This document shows positions 1 to 5,042 of a stretch of DNA of 5,042 nucleotides, one piece after another. The position numbers and the translations under genes are program-made. The DNA comes from a bacterium (GTDB taxonomy: Bacteria; Bacillota; Clostridia; Oscillospirales; Acutalibacteraceae), in the NCBI GenBank assembly GCA_020626545.1, contig JAHKZS010000059.1, forward strand, positions 1-5,042. The letters are read 5' to 3'. The first letter of the stretch is position 1. Every line of letters starts with the position of its first letter. The notes beneath the pieces are model-generated. The model had not been told where the DNA came from. It worked only from the letters and a program-made list of their open reading frames with translations, and searched no databases.

Positions 1-1
1 T

Positions 2-178
2 ATGTACACATACTACGTTCACAGCGATTTATCGGATATAAGCGAAAATTTAGCGAGCATGAGGGATTATATTAAACGAAAAAAAGATACAGAATACTTT
101 TATGTTTCGGGTATAGCAAAAAAACGGCTCCTAAAATTAATAAATAAGGAACCGATTAATCTGCAAAATATATTATAG
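2..178 (+). CDS. 3' end of an unrecognised plus-strand gene (partial)
   Basis: An open frame of 58 codons runs from the left edge to a TAG at 176-178. The first codon in view is ATG at position 2, but only one base precedes it, so it may be an internal Met of a longer protein. The other two plus frames and the minus frames checked here are broken by stops. The visible peptide begins MYTYYVHSDLSDISENLA and continues as a basic, probably helical segment (MRDYIKRKKD), then a short hydrophobic/aromatic stretch (EYFYVSGIAKKRLL), and ends EPINLQNIL. It has no signal peptide, membrane segment or catalytic motif that I recognise. It converges on secF, with the shared hairpin at 192-214 between them, which is a normal place for a gene to end. 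I do not recognise the family. A chance open frame in AT-rich DNA remains possible. Confidence 0.5.
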   Translation: MYTYYVHSDLSDISENLASMRDYIKRKKDTEYFYVSGIAKKRLLKLINKEPINLQNIL

Positions 179-185
179 TACTATG

Positions 186-220
186 AAAAAATCGGGCTGT
201 CAGCGACAGCCCGAAAATTT
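186..220 (-). terminator. Intrinsic terminator of the secDF operon
   Basis: CGGGCTGTC (193-201) and GACAGCCCG (205-213) form a perfect 9-bp GC-rich stem with a 3-base loop, extended by one T-A pair (192/214). Read on the minus strand the stem is followed by six T residues (complement of A186-A191), the classic intrinsic terminator layout, and it starts a few bases after the secF stop. On the plus strand the stem is followed by AAAATTTT, so it could also act more weakly on the converging gene at 2-178. Confidence 0.9.
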
Positions 221-1197
221 TATTTATCTTTCTTAGCTCTCTTTTTCCACATAACCCAAAGAGGACCTGCGATACAGAGCGATGAATAACAACCTGATAC
301 AAGACCTACGATCATAGGAAGAGCGAACGCTTTAACTGAGTCGAGGTTGTAGATAACAGCTACTACATAAACGATTACTACCGCGGTGATTGTTGTGATA
401 GAAGTAATAATTGTACGGCGCATAACCTTAGTAGCGGCGAGGTTAAATACATCGGCAATATCAGCCTTGTAGCCTAAGTTTCTTCTCTCCTCACGAACAC
501 GGTCGTAAACAACGACTGTATCGTTGAGCGAGTATCCGAGAATCATAAGCGCAACCGCCATAAAGCTCGAATCAATAGGCATACGGAAGATTACATAGAA
601 GAAGTAAATAATCGCGATATCGTGGAACAGCGCTACAAGTCCCATTACACCGGCGGAAAGACCGCCGATTTTCTTGAATCGAAGTGTAACGTAAAGTACC
701 ATCAACGCGCCCGCGAATAACACGGCTACAATACATTTCCAAAGGAAGCTTGTACCCATTGTAGCGTCAACCGAGCTGCTCTGCTCAAGGTTAAACTTGT
801 TGTCGGGGAACTGCTTCTGGATTGAGTCGGTAATATTCTTCTGTAAGTCGGTAGAGATTGTATTATTACCCGAGAACTGTACTGTTAAAACGTTTTTGTT
901 ATTTACAAGGTCTTTGGAATCAGAGAATGTAACTATATCGTCAGGAGTTTTCTCCTGAACAAGACTTTTCAGCTTAGCGTCATCAAGCGTACCCGAGTAG
1001 CTGTACTTAATCATTGAACCACCGGTGAACTGAATGTCCATTGTGGTACCGAAAATAAAGTTACAGATAATACCGATACAAATAATCGCTAACGAAATAC
1101 CGAAAAAGATTTTTCTTGAACCTATAAAGTTCTTCGCCTTTTTACCGCGAACTAAAAGCTTTTCTTCGAGGGTTTTCTTCTTAATATTACTCGCCAT
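220..1197 (-). CDS. secF: Protein translocase subunit SecF
   Basis: SecF pairs with SecD in the inner-membrane complex that uses the proton gradient to help pull exported proteins through SecYEG. The product is 325 aa with six predicted membrane segments: one near residues 30-50, then a periplasmic/extracytoplasmic loop to about 150, then five segments from about 152 to 317. Family signatures are visible: MDIQFTGG (53-60, the usual GxDFxGG motif), GYSLNDTVVVYDRVREE (221-237) with the conserved Asp226, and RRTIITSITT (260-269). The C-terminus is basic (KKRAKKDK). I start it at ATG 1195-1197 (MASNIKKK), not at the in-frame ATG 51 bases upstream, because GGAGGTG at 1204-1210 sits seven bases before 1197. 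The longer start would add 17 residues lying inside secD and has no good binding site. The first 11 bases overlap the end of secD, implying coupled translation and equal output. The length is normal for the family. Confidence 0.97.
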   Translation of the reverse strand: MASNIKKKTLEEKLLVRGKKAKNFIGSRKIFFGISLAIICIGIICNFIFGTTMDIQFTGGSMIKYSYSGTLDDAKLKSLVQEKTPDDIVTFSDSKDLVNNKNVLTVQFSGNNTISTDLQKNITDSIQKQFPDNKFNLEQSSSVDATMGTSFLWKCIVAVLFAGALMVLYVTLRFKKIGGLSAGVMGLVALFHDIAIIYFFYVIFRMPIDSSFMAVALMILGYSLNDTVVVYDRVREERRNLGYKADIADVFNLAATKVMRRTIITSITTITAVVIVYVVAVIYNLDSVKAFALPMIVGLVSGCYSSLCIAGPLWVMWKKRAKKDK

Positions 1198-2602
1198 CCT
1201 TAACACCTCCAAAAAGCCATTTATGACGCGCGAACTTATAACCCGCAACTGCTCTAAGCATTACACGGCTTAAGCCTACGCCCATAATAAAGTTGGAAAT
1301 TACACCTACGAGAAGTGTATAACCGAACGCGTAGATTGTACCTGTTGTAGACTGGCCGAAGATAAACGAAAGAACGTTGAACGGGCCGAATACGAGTAAC
1401 AGGATAATAGCTACGATTACGATGGTCATATTACCGTCGATAATAGCGGAAAGCGAACTCTTTGTACCGCGGTCGAGAGCGCCGTCAAGCGTACGGCCTC
1501 CGCGCATTTCTTCCATAATACGCTCGGATGTAATAACGTTCGCGTCAACACCCATACCGATTGAAAGGATAAGACCCGCAATACCCGGGAGCGTCATTGT
1601 GAACGAATTGAATACCGGGAAAAAGCCTGACATAGCGGCTACAGTAATACCCATCTGTCCGAACAGAGCGATAACCGCGATAAGTCCGGGTAAACGGTAC
1701 ATAATAATCATAAACAATGAGATTATGATCATCGCGATAATTCCCGCGATAGCCATAGCCTCGAGTGAGTTTTCACCGAGAGAAGCGGATACTGAACCGT
1801 AGGAAGCTGTCGAAAGTTTGAACGGAAGCGCGCCCGCGTTAATCTTATCAGCGAGGGAAGTAGCTTCTTCAGCGGTAAAGTCACCGGAAATCTGAGCTTT
1901 ACCTCCTGTAATTTTCTCCTGAATTGTCGGAGCGGAAAGCATAATATCGTCCATCCAGATACTTACAACTTTACCGTTGTATTTTTCGGTAATATCCGCG
2001 AACGTTTTAGTTCCCTTGTCGTTAAGTTCAAGCGATACAACGTAATTAGAAGCTTTAGCGTTAGTGGAGCTTGAATCGTAACCGGCCTGGGCTTTTTTAA
2101 CCGCGGAACCATCCATAAGGATAGTCTTTGTTTCGCCGGTAGCTACCTGGTTTACATACTTACCGTCGGAGCCGATAGAAGTTTTTTCGTAACTGTTACC
2201 GGGGCGGAAAGTAAGCGACGCGGTGGAACTAATTTCCTTAATTGCGTTTTCAACATCGAAATCCTTTTCGTCCTCTTTCCAAGGGAAACGAACGATGATA
2301 CGGTCGGTGTTGTAGTCGGCGTACAGTTCGTAGTCAGTGATACCTGACGAAACCATACGTGTTTCGATAATGGACTTAGCGGAGTCGAGCTGCGCGTCAG
2401 TCGCATTGTAGTTGTCAGCCGGCTCAAAGGTAGCCTCTACGCCGCCTCTGATATCGGTTCCCCAACGTATGTCAGTAATACCCTTAGTGATAGTTTGCTT
2501 ATTATCACCTACATAGTAGGATACGCCGAAAATAGCGGAATAAGTAAACAGAAGGATAAGAATGGCAACGATGAAAAAGACCGGCTTTGGGATTCTTTTC
2601 AT
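1187..2602 (-). CDS. secD: Protein translocase subunit SecD
   Basis: SecD is the partner of SecF in proton-driven completion of protein export across the cytoplasmic membrane. The product is 471 aa. An N-terminal membrane segment lies at about 8-30, then the motif WGTDIRGGVEATFEP (47-61, the family's LGLDLRGG region). A large external domain spans about 40-275, including DIMLSAPTI (219-227) and INAGALPFKL (254-263). Five membrane segments follow from about 280 to 448. The key motif LILSIGMGVDANVITSERI (344-362) contains Asp353, which corresponds to the conserved proton-pathway Asp in the fourth segment of the family, followed by EEMRGGRT (364-371). It is shorter than the enterobacterial protein (615 aa), as is usual in Firmicutes. 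The start is ATG at 2600-2602, with GGAGGT at 2611-2616, eight bases away. It overlaps secF by 11 bases. A strong promoter lies about 90 bases upstream. Confidence 0.98.
   Translation of the reverse strand: MKRIPKPVFFIVAILILLFTYSAIFGVSYYVGDNKQTITKGITDIRWGTDIRGGVEATFEPADNYNATDAQLDSAKSIIETRMVSSGITDYELYADYNTDRIIVRFPWKEDEKDFDVENAIKEISSTASLTFRPGNSYEKTSIGSDGKYVNQVATGETKTILMDGSAVKKAQAGYDSSSTNAKASNYVVSLELNDKGTKTFADITEKYNGKVVSIWMDDIMLSAPTIQEKITGGKAQISGDFTAEEATSLADKINAGALPFKLSTASYGSVSASLGENSLEAMAIAGIIAMIIISLFMIIMYRLPGLIAVIALFGQMGITVAAMSGFFPVFNSFTMTLPGIAGLILSIGMGVDANVITSERIMEEMRGGRTLDGALDRGTKSSLSAIIDGNMTIVIVAIILLLVFGPFNVLSFIFGQSTTGTIYAFGYTLLVGVISNFIMGVGLSRVMLRAVAGYKFARHKWLFGGVKDGE
1204..1210 (-). promoter_or_regulatory. 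secF ribosome binding site inside secD
   Basis: The minus strand reads GGAGGTG here, followed by seven bases and the ATG at 1197. The same bases encode Gly-Gly-Val near the C-terminus of SecD, so ribosomes finishing secD cover this site. It decides the secF start. Confidence 0.9.
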
Positions 2603-2670
2603 GCCGTAAGACCTCCAAATGTTTTATCGAATCTGTATGTAAAAGCAAAATAACTCTGCCACGTGCGCAT
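2599..2670 (-). CDS. Possible 23-residue leader peptide coupled to secD
   Basis: An ATG at 2668-2670 opens a 23-codon frame (begins MRTWQSYFAF, ends KTFGGLTA) whose TGA overlaps the secD start codon as ATGA. It lies wholly within the predicted secD leader, and its Gly-Gly codons are the secD ribosome binding site. No ribosome binding site precedes it, and only about 15 bases lie between the predicted transcript start and its ATG, so translation would be leaderless-like or weak. A second ATG four bases upstream, in another frame, gives a 16-codon peptide (2624-2674) that stops just before the binding site. Neither resembles known arrest peptides. This is a candidate, not a gene call. Confidence 0.2.
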   Translation of the reverse strand: MRTWQSYFAFTYRFDKTFGGLTA

Positions 2671-2679
2671 ACATACAGA
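2632..2679 (-). repeat. Second 10-bp inverted repeat in the secD leader
   Basis: TCTGTATGTA (2632-2641) and TACATACAGA (2670-2679) are perfect reverse complements separated by 28 bases. One arm lies within the loop of the hairpin at 2649-2694 and the other lies downstream of it, so the two stems cross each other. In RNA this is the topology of an H-type pseudoknot, or of two alternative folds. It ends about 15 bases before the secD ribosome binding site. Confidence 0.6.
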
Positions 2680-2694
2680 CGTAACAGAGTTATT
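2649..2694 (-). terminator. Long hairpin with T-rich tail overlapping the secD promoter
   Basis: In minus-strand RNA, bases 2694-2679 pair with 2664-2649 over 16 continuous positions (14 Watson-Crick plus two G-U pairs at 2684/2659 and 2683/2660), leaving a 14-base loop. The stem is followed by TTTTGCTTTTA. The two wobble pairs exist only in minus-strand RNA; on the plus strand they become A/C mismatches and the outer stem is 10 bp. It can act as the missing terminator for the upstream aminotransferase, because no other convincing hairpin lies between 2700 and 2795. RNA started from the secD promoter (near 2685) lacks most of the 5' arm and would keep only the inner seven pairs. An alternative reading is a protein-binding operator dyad. 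Confidence 0.55.
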
Positions 2695-2720
2695 ATACTT
2701 TTTTTTTAGCTAAAAGTCAA
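2692..2720 (-). promoter_or_regulatory. Sigma-A-type promoter of secDF
   Basis: The minus strand has TTGACT (2715-2720), exactly 17 bases of spacer that is largely an A-run, and TATAAT (2692-2697). This is one mismatch from the -35 consensus and a perfect -10. Transcription should start near 2685, giving a leader of roughly 83 bases before the secD ATG. The -10 box shares bases with the 5' arm of the hairpin at 2649-2694. Confidence 0.88.
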
Positions 2721-2795
2721 TATTTTATTAGCTATTTAGTTATTAATTTTATAAATTTTACAATTTTTTACCCGAAAATATGTGCAATCATACGT

Positions 2796-4070
2796 TTAAG
2801 CGAGCTTTTCGAGCGCCGCGAGCTTTACGCAAACACAGAAAACATCCATAGCCTGAGCGAGTTCGTCAACCGACGGAAACGACGGAGCGATACGGATATT
2901 TTTATCGTCGGGATCTATGCCGTAGGGATATGTAGCTCCCGCGCCTGTGAGAACTACTCCTGCTTCTTTACACAGCTCTACTACCCTTTTCGCGGTTCCT
3001 TTATAAACATTTACGCTTACAAAGTATCCGCCGTTGGGATTAGTCCATTCGGCGATTTCGGTATCTCCGAGCTGAGCGTTAAGCTTATCTAAAACAGTCT
3101 TAAACTTAGGGGCTAAGATAGCTTTATGCTTTTCCATATGCTTTAAAAGTCCGTCAAAATTCTTGAAAAATCTCATATGTCTGAGCATATTGAGCTTATC
3201 GTAGCCTATAGTAGCGTACTGTAAACGTTTCTTTAAAACCTTAATGTTATAGGAAGAAGTCGCTAAAGCGGCTACACCCGCGCCTGAGAATGTAATTTTG
3301 GAGGTTGAGCAGAAGATAATCGGTAAATCCTCGTTACCGTTCTTTTTACACTCGTCCATAATATTTAAAAGCTTATCGGGAGTATCGGTTACATCATGGA
3401 TAGCGTAAGCGTTATCCCACATTATACGGAAATCCTTAGCGGCAGGCTTTAAGGCGGCGAAACGCTTTACAACCTCGTCGGAATAAGTTATACCCGTGGG
3501 ATTAGAATATTTAGGAACGCACCATATACCCTTTATGCTCGGATCCTTTGATACAAGCTCCTCTACCATATCCATATCCGGACCGTTTTCGTCCATAGGA
3601 ATCGGAATCATCTCGAATCCGAAATAACCTGTAATGCCGAAATGTCTGTCATATCCCGGAACAGGACACAAAAATTTTCTGTCCTTCACATCGTGCCAAG
3701 GTAAAGTGTCGTCGTAAATCTGAGCAGTCATAAAACAGGAGATTGTGTCGAACATCATATTGAGGCTGGAGTTACCGCCTACGAATACGTTGTCGGGGTC
3801 TATCTCGAGAAGATCGGCAAAAAAGTGCTTACACTCGGGGATTCCGTCGAACTCACCATAGTTACGGCAGTCGATACCGTCCGCGGATAGATAGGAATCC
3901 GTACTCTTTAAAGAATCGAAAAGCGGTAGTGATAAATCAAGCTGTTCGGGAGAAGGCTTACCTCTCGCCATATTCAGCGATAAACCTTTAGCCTTATAGG
4001 CTTCGTACTCTTTTAAGAGTGAGCTCTTTTCACTCTCAATATCGTTTTTACTCATTTTTAAATAATTCAT
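2796..4070 (-). CDS. PLP-dependent aspartate aminotransferase, subgroup Ic (MocR-like Asp_aminotransf family)
   Basis: This cytosolic enzyme is expected to swap the amino group between aspartate and 2-oxoglutarate, linking oxaloacetate with glutamate metabolism. The product is 424 aa, a normal length. Visible features are the family's N-terminal LNMARGKPSPEQLDLSLP (32-49), NPTG (190-193) near the cofactor ring, DNAY (219-222) with Asp219 expected to bind the pyridine nitrogen and Tyr222 the ring oxygen, and STSKITFSGAG (255-265) with Lys258 as the Schiff-base lysine. Arg393 in NIRIAPSFPS is expected to bind the substrate carboxylate. The long ARGKPSPEQLDLS start and STSK motif point to the group that includes the Corynebacterium AspT type rather than classical AspC. 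Function within the family is inferred; other substrates are possible. The start is ATG 4068-4070, with AGGAGT at 4078-4083, seven bases away. No strong terminator follows immediately; the hairpin at 2649-2694 may serve. Confidence 0.93.
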   Translation of the reverse strand: MNYLKMSKNDIESEKSSLLKEYEAYKAKGLSLNMARGKPSPEQLDLSLPLFDSLKSTDSYLSADGIDCRNYGEFDGIPECKHFFADLLEIDPDNVFVGGNSSLNMMFDTISCFMTAQIYDDTLPWHDVKDRKFLCPVPGYDRHFGITGYFGFEMIPIPMDENGPDMDMVEELVSKDPSIKGIWCVPKYSNPTGITYSDEVVKRFAALKPAAKDFRIMWDNAYAIHDVTDTPDKLLNIMDECKKNGNEDLPIIFCSTSKITFSGAGVAALATSSYNIKVLKKRLQYATIGYDKLNMLRHMRFFKNFDGLLKHMEKHKAILAPKFKTVLDKLNAQLGDTEIAEWTNPNGGYFVSVNVYKGTAKRVVELCKEAGVVLTGAGATYPYGIDPDDKNIRIAPSFPSVDELAQAMDVFCVCVKLAALEKLA

Positions 4071-4084
4071 TTTGATTACTCCTA

Positions 4085-4096
4085 AAGTATATACTT
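4085..4096. repeat. 12-bp palindrome just upstream of the aminotransferase ribosome binding site
   Basis: AAGTATATACTT is a perfect palindrome ending one base before the AGGAGT at 4078-4083. It lies in the predicted leader of the aminotransferase mRNA. It could be a regulator site, but AT-rich palindromes of this size also arise by chance. Confidence 0.35.
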
Positions 4097-4111
4097 CATA
4101 TCCAAGTAGAT

Positions 4112-4140
4112 ATTTTACTACAAAAGGACGAAAAATGCAA
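4112..4140 (-). promoter_or_regulatory. Candidate promoter of the aminotransferase gene
   Basis: The minus strand has TTGCAT (4135-4140), a 17-base spacer and TAAAAT (4112-4117), four of six and five of six matches to the sigma-A boxes. Initiation would fall near 4105, giving a leader of about 35 bases before the ATG at 4070. The -35 box overlaps the right end of the inverted repeat at 4137-4160. Confidence 0.5.
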
Positions 4141-4160
4141 GTTTTTAAGAGACAACTTGC
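4137..4160 (-). repeat. Inverted repeat overlapping the aminotransferase -35 box
   Basis: GCAAGTT (4137-4143) and AACTTGC (4154-4160) are perfect 7-bp reverse complements with a 10-base gap. On the minus strand the stem is followed by ATTTTT, so it could be a backup terminator behind the kinase gene. Its overlap with the predicted -35 also suits an operator. The sequence does not decide between these. Confidence 0.45.
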
Positions 4161-4248
4161 GTTTTACGTTGAAAATACACAAAATACGAAATCTAAAACT
4201 CTAAATAATATATCTATATTATATGAATAAAAACATAGTTCTGTTATT

Positions 4249-4280
4249 AAAAACAAAGAAACCGCCGAAAAGGCGGTTTC
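4249..4280 (-). terminator. Intrinsic terminator of the kinase gene
   Basis: GAAACCGCC (4258-4266) and GGCGGTTTC (4272-4280) form a perfect 9-bp stem with a 5-base loop. On the minus strand the stem is followed by TTTGTTTTT. It begins about 10 bases after the stop codon at 4290-4292, so transcription of the kinase operon should end here. Confidence 0.92.
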
Positions 4281-4289
4281 CAATAAGTA

Positions 4290-5042
4290 TTAATAATACT
4301 GATAGTAGTAGTAATAGTAGTAACCTCGTCTGCCTCGTTTTCCCTCGTGGGTTACACCTACGCGGACAAATCCGAGAGGCTTGGAGTCAGTTACCTTAAT
4401 ATTCTGAAGAAGCTTCTCAATATCGCCGTGAGTAGTTTTTCTCTCGCGAACAACGAGGATATATCCCGCGATATAATCCTTAAGAAGCAAAGCGTCCGCT
4501 ACTACGCCGACAGGCGGTGAGTCGAAGATAATATAGTCATACTCGCGGTTAAGTCTTTCGACAAATCTCGAAACCTCGGGCGAGCAGATAAGTTCGGAGG
4601 GGTTCGGCGGAATTGTTCCCGAAGTAAGTACATCAAGACACGGAAGAACGTCGCGGTGAACTACATCATCGAACTCAACCATACGACCGACCATATCCGA
4701 GAAACCCGCTTTATTCTCAAGTTTAAGGATATTGTGAAGGTTAGGACGACGAAGGTCGCAGTCGATAAGGATAACTCTCTTTCCCATTTTTGAGAAAGAA
4801 ATCGCGAGGTTCGCGGCAACTGTACTTTTACCGTCGCCCTTAGCGTAGGATGTAATAGCGAAAGCTTTTTTATCCGTAGCCGAAAGCGAGAACATAATAT
4901 TTGTACGAGCCGATTTATAAGCCTCAACTATAGCGAACTTACTTTTTTCACTTAAGACATTTTTATCGTTTTTATTATCTTTTTTATTCTTAGAACGAGC
5001 TTCGTTAATAGCCTTTTCTTCTTTTCTCTTTAAGTTAGGTAA
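4290..5042 (-). CDS. cpsD: CpsD/CapB-family tyrosine-protein kinase, C-terminal part (5' end beyond the window)
   Basis: This is a bacterial tyrosine kinase (BY-kinase) that, with a CpsC/Wzz-type membrane activator, controls capsule or exopolysaccharide chain synthesis. It acts in the cytoplasm at the membrane. The frame is open to the right edge, giving 250 visible residues. The first in-window Met (4893-4895) is not the start, because the conserved FAIVEAYKSARTNI (36-49) lies upstream of it. Before that is a very charged, Lys/Asn-rich linker (about 1-34). Further features are Walker A AKGDGKST (67-74, Lys72), Walker A' VILIDCDLRRP (90-100), and Walker B YIIFDSPPVG (170-179). The C-terminal tail has seven Tyr, a Gln and two Tyr, the autophosphorylation cluster. 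The usual LNG after the last strand reads RVG here (226-229 region, GFVRVGV). The gene ends ahead of a strong terminator, so it is the last gene of its operon. The missing start could be that of a free kinase or of a Wzz-kinase fusion. Confidence 0.93.
   Translation of the reverse strand, partial: LPNLKRKEEKAINEARSKNKKDNKNDKNVLSEKSKFAIVEAYKSARTNIMFSLSATDKKAFAITSYAKGDGKSTVAANLAISFSKMGKRVILIDCDLRRPNLHNILKLENKAGFSDMVGRMVEFDDVVHRDVLPCLDVLTSGTIPPNPSELICSPEVSRFVERLNREYDYIIFDSPPVGVVADALLLKDYIAGYILVVRERKTTHGDIEKLLQNIKVTDSKPLGFVRVGVTHEGKRGRRGYYYYYYYQYY

Larger units (their letters stand above)
4071..4289. other. Intergenic region between kinase and aminotransferase genes
   Basis: These 219 bases contain the kinase terminator, the inverted repeat at 4137-4160, the candidate promoter and the 12-bp palindrome. 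The stretch 4161-4248 is very AT-rich, with no open frame or further structure that I can support. Confidence 0.7.

Noticed and set aside
1198..1248. Longer SecF start 17 codons upstream
   Set aside because: The extra residues lie inside secD and lack a ribosome binding site, while GGAGGTG is correctly spaced before ATG 1195-1197, giving the usual SecF N-terminus.
1034..1273. Plus-strand open frame opposite secF/secD
   Set aside because: Antisense shadow of well-supported secF and secD; low-complexity hydrophobic product with no family signature.
1377..1802. Plus-strand open frame of 141 codons inside secD
   Set aside because: Mirror of the SecD membrane region; Ile/Pro/Ser-rich composition is typical of an antisense frame.
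2152..2427. Minus-strand open frame in another frame of secD
   Set aside because: Overlaps the SecD external domain; Thr/Arg/Leu-rich product without motifs.
2649..2707. Plus-strand terminator (10-bp stem then nine T residues at 2699-2707)
   Set aside because: No plus-strand gene lies to its left, four bases separate stem and T-run, and the T-run is explained as the A-rich spacer of the minus-strand secD promoter; the wobble pairs also favour minus-strand RNA.
2761..2795. Possible terminator right after the aminotransferase stop
   Set aside because: Only a 4-5 bp weak stem (TATG/CATA) followed by four T residues; too weak to call.
4893..4895. ATG as start of the kinase
   Set aside because: The conserved FAIVEAYKSARTNI motif is encoded in frame upstream and the frame is open to the window edge.
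4661..4927. Minus-strand open frame overlapping the kinase
   Set aside because: Frame shadow of the kinase Walker A region, whose true frame carries all expected motifs.

Overview
The window looks like chromosomal DNA from a low-to-moderate GC member of the Firmicutes, most likely a Clostridia/Ruminococcus-type anaerobe. This is inferred from strong GGAGGT/AGGAG ribosome binding sites, AT-rich intergenic regions with sigma-A-type promoter boxes, separate rather than fused secD and secF, a subgroup Ic aspartate aminotransferase, and a CpsD/CapB tyrosine kinase with a poly-tyrosine tail. The species cannot be fixed from sequence reading alone.

Layout from left to right. Positions 2-178 (+) hold the open 3' end of an unrecognised gene that converges on the next block. 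A strong hairpin at 192-214 ends the secDF transcript. secF (220-1197, -) and secD (1187-2602, -) overlap by 11 bases and form a two-gene operon for the accessory SecDF complex of the protein translocase. Positions 2603-2795 are an information-dense intergenic region with a near-consensus promoter, a long hairpin that overlaps it, a second interlocking dyad, and two short upstream reading frames. Positions 2796-4070 (-) encode a PLP-dependent aspartate aminotransferase of the Asp_aminotransf (MocR-like) family, apparently with its own promoter. Positions 4071-4289 are intergenic, with a promoter candidate, two dyads and a clear terminator. Positions 4290-5042 (-) encode the C-terminal part of a CpsD/CapB-type tyrosine kinase, which runs off the right edge.

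All three complete genes and the truncated kinase lie on the minus strand, but they appear to be separate transcription units. The kinase is closed by its own terminator, the aminotransferase has a promoter candidate, and secDF has a strong promoter. The genes are functionally unrelated: capsule/exopolysaccharide control, amino-acid metabolism and protein export.

No defence system, mobile element, CRISPR array or tRNA/rRNA was seen. The coding content is ordinary. The part most worth a second look is the secD leader at 2599-2734, where promoter, terminator-like hairpin, possible pseudoknot and possible translationally coupled leader peptide are packed into about 135 bases.
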